Assembly (NCBI RefSeq): GCF_049059935.1
Contig: NZ_JBMGQR010000085.1
Span: 1-16,674, forward strand
Length of the DNA: 16,674 bases
Source: JAURVT01 sp049059935
GTDB taxonomy: Bacteria > Actinomycetota > Actinomycetes > Propionibacteriales > Nocardioidaceae
Direction of reading: 5' to 3'
Shown here: in pieces, positions 13,179 to 16,674 of the stretch
Layout: each line of letters opens with the position of its first letter
How positions within the stretch are numbered: the stretch's first letter is position 1
The notes under the pieces: generated by a model
The model's input: the letters and a program-made list of their open reading frames with translations, nothing else
Told to the model about the DNA's origin: nothing
The model's database searches: none
Made by a program: the position numbers and the translations under genes

Positions 13179-15680
13179 TCAGACGCCGGCCAGGCGACGT
13201 CGTCGCAGGCCGAGGAGGGTGTAGACCACGGCGGCGACCAGGATCAGCAGGCCCTGGAAGTAGTACTGCGAGGTCGACCCGAGCCCGAGGAACGTGGTCG
13301 CGTTCAGCAGCTGCTGGAGCAGCAGCGCCCCGGCGAGCGTGCCGACGAAGGTGCCGCGGCCGCCGGTGAGCGCGGTGCCGCCGAGAACGACGGCCGTGAC
13401 GCTCGTGAGCGTGAACGCCGACCCCTGGCTGGGGTCGCCGATCCCGTACTGGCCCATGAGCAGCAGCGCACCGAACAGGCAGCAGGTGCTGGCCGCGACG
13501 TACGCCAGGACGACGGTGCGGTTGACCGGGATGCCCACGCGACGGGCGGCGTCCTCGTCCGACCCCGCGCCGCGCAGCAGCAGGCCCCAGCGCCGGCGGC
13601 GCAGTCCCAGCTCGAGCACGACCACCAGGGCGACCAGTGCGAGGAACGCGACGGGCAGCGGACCGACCGTCGAGTTGATCGCGGTCTGGAAGCTGATGCT
13701 GATGTAGCCGTCCTGGGTGGGGCGCAGCAGGAACGCGAAGCCGCCGAGCGCGATGTAGAGGGTCAGGGTGGCCGCGATGGGCGTGAAGTGGCCGAACCGG
13801 ATGAGCAGCCCGTTGACCGTCCCGACCCCCACGGCGACCAGGAGCATCAGCACGAGCCCGGTCACGACCCGCACCGGCGAGCTGCCGTCGTTGACGAAGA
13901 ACGACGCCACCACCACCAGGAACCCGGCGAGCGGCCCGACCGACAGGTCGATGCCGCCGGTCAGCAGGGCGAAGTTCTGCCCGAGGGCGATGAACCCGAC
14001 GGCCGTCGCGCCGAGCAGCAGGTTGGAGATGTTGAACGCCGACAGGTAGCGGTCGTTGCCCGGCGCGATCAGGACGGCGAGCAGCACCATCACCGCCACC
14101 AGCAGCAGCGTCGGGGTGTACTCGCTGTCGAGCCACCGTCCCAGGCGCGACGAGCGGTTCCGCTCGGCGTCGGCCACGACCTCGGTGGTCGAGGTCACCG
14201 CCGCCTGGATGATCCGGGTCTCGGTGACCTCCTCGCCGTGCAGGTCGGCGACGACGTGCCCGCGGGACATCACGATCACGCGGTCGCAGAGCCCCTCGAG
14301 CTCCTTGGCGTCCGACGACGCGATCACGACGGGCACGCCGGCGGCGGACGTCTCGCGCAGGATGGTGTAGATCTCGGCGCGGGCGCCGACGTCGACGCCC
14401 TGGGTGGGCTCGTCGGCGACGACCAGCGGCGGCTCGGACAGCAGGGCCCGCGCCAGGACGACCTTCTGCTGGTTGCCGCCGGACAGCGACGACACCGGTG
14501 ACTCCGCGGACGCGGTCTTGACCGACAGCGAGTCCATCTGGCGGTGCACGGCGTCGAGCTCGCGGCGACGGCTCATCAGGCCGCTGCGACGGAAGAACGA
14601 CAGCGCCAGCAGCGACGCGTTCTCGCGCACCGACATCTTCATCATCAGGCCCTCGGACTGGCGGTCCGCGGGCACGTAGGCGGCGTCGGAGCGCAGGGTC
14701 GCGGGCGTCAGGCCCGTGCCCGCCACCTCGACGGTGCCGGTGAAGCGGTCGAGACCGGCCAGGGCACGGAGCAGCTCGGTCTGGCCGTTGCCCACCACCC
14801 CGGCGACGCCGAGGATCTCGCCGCGGCGGACCTCGGCGTCGACGCCCTCGAAGCCGTGGCCGGACAGGCCGGTGAGCCGCAGGCCGCCCGTGGCGTCGTC
14901 GGCCGGGGAACTCAGCTTGGGCGGGAAGGTCGACTCGAGCCGGCGCCCGATGATCAGGCCGAGGAGGTCCTCGTCGGTGATCTCGTCGACGGTGCTGGTG
15001 CCGCGCACCTCACCGTCGCGGAGAACGGTGACGCGGTGCGCGAGCTGGCGCACCTCGGCCATGCGGTGGGTGATGTAGACGACCGCCGTCCCGCCGCGGA
15101 CCGCCGACCGCACCAGCTCGAACAACCGGTCGACGGCGTCGGCGCCCAGCGGGGCCGTGGGCTCGTCGAGGATCAGCAGGGTGGGGTCCAGCGCGAACGC
15201 CTTGGCCACCTCGAGCAGGTGCTTCTCGGCGAGCGTGAGCGTGTCGACCCGGTCGGACAGGTCGATGTCCAGGCCCACCCGGTCGACGATCGCGCGCGCC
15301 GCCTCGGTGCTGCGGCCCAGCGGCAGCACCGAGGACGGCAGCGCCACCCGGAGGTTCTCCAGCACGGTGAGGTCGGGCAGGACCGCGGGGTGCTGGTGGA
15401 CGATCGCGATGCCCATGTCGGTCACCGACCGCGGGGTGAGGGAGTCGACCTCGCGGCCGTCGACGGCGATGGTGCCCTCGTCGGGCTGGGTGGCGCCGGT
15501 GGCCACCCCCATCAGCGTCGACTTGCCCGCGCCGTTCTCGCCGAGCACCGCGTGCACCTCGCCGGGGCGGATGTCGAGGTCGACCTGCGAGAGCGCCGTG
15601 ACGCCTCCGTACCTCTTGGTGATCCCGGACAGCCGCATGACCGTCGGCGCACCGGTCAGGGTGCTCGCAGGGTGGCTCAC
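13179..15680 (-). CDS. Sugar-type ABC transporter: fused double ATPase (RbsA-like) and permease (RbsC-like)
   Basis: An 833-residue single-chain importer. NBD1 has Walker A GENGAGKST (47-55) and Walker B LLILDEPTAP (near 170), but its signature is the divergent LTLAEKHLLE (148-157) instead of the usual LS-G-QQ type. NBD2 has the degenerate loop GVVGNGQTELLRALAG usual for RbsA/MglA second halves, a good LSGGNQQKV signature (near 395) and VVADEPTQGVDVG. After a linker near residue 500, hydrophobic segments from about 523 to the end match an RbsC-type permease (ALGQNFALLTGGIDLSVGPL, GLLIRFGHFTPIAATLTLYI, GGRGTFVGTLAGALLLQQLL), with basic LGLRRRRLAGV at the tail. In most ribose-type systems these are separate genes. 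The start is GTG 15680 after GAGGAAG. It lies 47 bases after the binding-protein gene, consistent with one transport operon. The substrate is likely sugar- or polyol-like. Confidence 0.93.
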   Translation of the reverse strand: MSHPASTLTGAPTVMRLSGITKRYGGVTALSQVDLDIRPGEVHAVLGENGAGKSTLMGVATGATQPDEGTIAVDGREVDSLTPRSVTDMGIAIVHQHPAVLPDLTVLENLRVALPSSVLPLGRSTEAARAIVDRVGLDIDLSDRVDTLTLAEKHLLEVAKAFALDPTLLILDEPTAPLGADAVDRLFELVRSAVRGGTAVVYITHRMAEVRQLAHRVTVLRDGEVRGTSTVDEITDEDLLGLIIGRRLESTFPPKLSSPADDATGGLRLTGLSGHGFEGVDAEVRRGEILGVAGVVGNGQTELLRALAGLDRFTGTVEVAGTGLTPATLRSDAAYVPADRQSEGLMMKMSVRENASLLALSFFRRSGLMSRRRELDAVHRQMDSLSVKTASAESPVSSLSGGNQQKVVLARALLSEPPLVVADEPTQGVDVGARAEIYTILRETSAAGVPVVIASSDAKELEGLCDRVIVMSRGHVVADLHGEEVTETRIIQAAVTSTTEVVADAERNRSSRLGRWLDSEYTPTLLLVAVMVLLAVLIAPGNDRYLSAFNISNLLLGATAVGFIALGQNFALLTGGIDLSVGPLAGFLVVVASFFVNDGSSPVRVVTGLVLMLLVAVGVGTVNGLLIRFGHFTPIAATLTLYIALGGFAFLLRPTQDGYISISFQTAINSTVGPLPVAFLALVALVVVLELGLRRRRWGLLLRGAGSDEDAARRVGIPVNRTVVLAYVAASTCCLFGALLLMGQYGIGDPSQGSAFTLTSVTAVVLGGTALTGGRGTFVGTLAGALLLQQLLNATTFLGLGSTSQYYFQGLLILVAAVVYTLLGLRRRRLAGV

Positions 15681-15727
15681 TGGTCTTCCTCGTCCTCGTG
15701 CTCGTCGTGTCGGGGGTGGGCGCCGGG

Positions 15728-16674
15728 TCAGTTCCCGAGCTTCGCCTGCTCCTCGCCGGGCATCTCGGCCGACAGGTAGGTGTCACCGGGCAGGTCCCGC
15801 TTGCACTGGACCGGGTTGGGCTTGCCGCTCACCGAGTCCTCGAAGACCGGGCCCTTGTAGGCGTCCTCGGTCGGGACCTTGCCGCCGGTGGCCTTCGCGA
15901 CGGCGTACTGGACGGCCAGGCGGACGTTGTCGTTGCCGGTCGTGACGGTGGTCATCTTGAACGGCGAGGTCTTCTGGCTGTCCTCCCAGAAGCAGCTCAG
16001 CGAGTTGCCGTCGGTCGTCGCCAGAGCCGGGATGTCGCGGCCGCTCTTGGTGAACAGCGGCAGCGCGCTGACCAGCGTGGGGCCGAAGTCCGACACGATC
16101 ACGTCGATCTTGGGGTACTTGGCGATGTCGGAGGTGAGCAGCTGCTGGGTGAGGGCCGGGTCCCAGTTGGTGGGCTGGAAGGGCTTCTGGCCGATGAACT
16201 CGTAGGAGTCGGGCAGGTTCTTGCGCATCGCCTCGTACTCCTCGATGCTCTGGCTGTTGCCGGCCGGGCCGCCGAGGAAGAGCACGTTGCCGCCGCCGGG
16301 CACGTTCTTCTTGATCCAGGTGGCCCAGTTGACGCCGTCGTTGGCGAAGTCGTCGCCGATCCACTTGTCGTAGTTGACGCCGGCCTTGCCACCCGGGTCG
16401 ACGCGGTAGGGCACGGTGACGACGCCGGCCTTGTAGGACGCGGTCAGCGCGGGGAGCACGGCCTTGCCCGCGTCGGGGAACACCACGAGCGCGTCGACGC
16501 CCGAGGACACCAGGCCCTTGATGTCGGAGATCGACTTCTGGACGTCGCCCTGTCCGTCGGCGTACTTGAACCCCGTGACGCTGGGGCACTTGGCCGCCTC
16601 GGCCTTGCCAGACGCGGTGGTGACCAGGCGCCAGCTGTTGCCGCCGAAGCCGTCGACGAGGCCGAGCTCGATCT
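15728..16674 (-). CDS. Periplasmic sugar-type ABC substrate-binding protein (RbsB-like), 5' end off window
   Basis: About 315 residues of a type-I periplasmic-binding protein are visible; the signal peptide and first strands lie beyond the right edge. The first visible residues read IELGLVDGFGGNSWR, a normal early strand of the family, so little more than the export signal is missing. Other family features are SISDIKGLVSSGVDALVVFP (repeated-lobe strand), GGPAGNSQSIEEYEAM, IDVIVSDFGPT and the C-terminal LPGDTYLSAEMPGEEQAKLGN. An internal GTG at 16510 is not the real start, because the frame stays open with family-like sequence to the edge. It encodes the extracellular receptor for the fused ABC protein just downstream and is the first visible gene of the minus-strand operon. 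The ligand cannot be named from sequence. Confidence 0.9.
   Translation of the reverse strand, partial: IELGLVDGFGGNSWRLVTTASGKAEAAKCPSVTGFKYADGQGDVQKSISDIKGLVSSGVDALVVFPDAGKAVLPALTASYKAGVVTVPYRVDPGGKAGVNYDKWIGDDFANDGVNWATWIKKNVPGGGNVLFLGGPAGNSQSIEEYEAMRKNLPDSYEFIGQKPFQPTNWDPALTQQLLTSDIAKYPKIDVIVSDFGPTLVSALPLFTKSGRDIPALATTDGNSLSCFWEDSQKTSPFKMTTVTTGNDNVRLAVQYAVAKATGGKVPTEDAYKGPVFEDSVSGKPNPVQCKRDLPGDTYLSAEMPGEEQAKLGN

Overview
The window is very GC-rich, with strong G/C preference at third codon positions, ATGA/TGATG gene overlaps and GntR/XRE-type regulation. This suggests a high-GC actinomycete; a Pseudonocardia-like genus is a guess. It is an accessory catabolic locus: one transport/dehydrogenase operon, one 2-oxoacid-dehydrogenase-type operon, two regulators and two small enzymes. 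No rRNA, tRNA, CRISPR or mobile element was seen. No gene-free stretch exceeds about 170 bases.

Left block (1-5053, minus strand): the transcription order is a fused E1 alpha/beta thiamine-dependent dehydrogenase, a single-lipoyl E2 acyltransferase, then a succinate-semialdehyde-dehydrogenase-like aldehyde dehydrogenase cut by the left edge. No E3 (dihydrolipoamide dehydrogenase) gene is visible. Middle block (5197-8480, plus strand): a VOC/glyoxalase-fold protein, a GntR/FCD regulator, an XRE-cupin regulator and a PRISE-type short-chain dehydrogenase/reductase. Right block (8558-16674, minus strand): the transcription order is a sugar-type periplasmic binding protein (start off the right edge), a fused ATPase-permease ABC protein, an M24/creatinase-fold protein, and three consecutive medium-chain dehydrogenases. 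The plus and minus blocks converge at a long GC hairpin at 8494-8532.

The most interesting regulatory signal is a 19-bp hyphenated palindrome, consensus (T/C)GT(A/T)CA-N7-TGAACA. It occurs in three intergenic regions: 5120-5138 (E1/VOC divergent promoter), 6493-6511 (upstream of the XRE-cupin gene) and 7339-7357 (upstream of the PRISE reductase). It probably defines a local regulon, most simply run by the XRE-cupin protein through autoregulation.

Functional reading (inference): a small polyhydroxy, sugar-like or modified compound is imported by the RbsB/RbsA-RbsC-type system, acted on by the M24-fold enzyme, oxidised by the three dehydrogenases, possibly reduced at an enone by the PRISE enzyme, then cleaved or oxidatively decarboxylated by E1-E2. 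The aldehyde dehydrogenase would oxidise an aldehyde product. A butanediol/acetoin-like route would explain the BdhA-like gene plus E1-E2 plus aldehyde dehydrogenase, but not the sugar transporter, the M24 gene or the PRISE gene. The true substrate is not readable from sequence.
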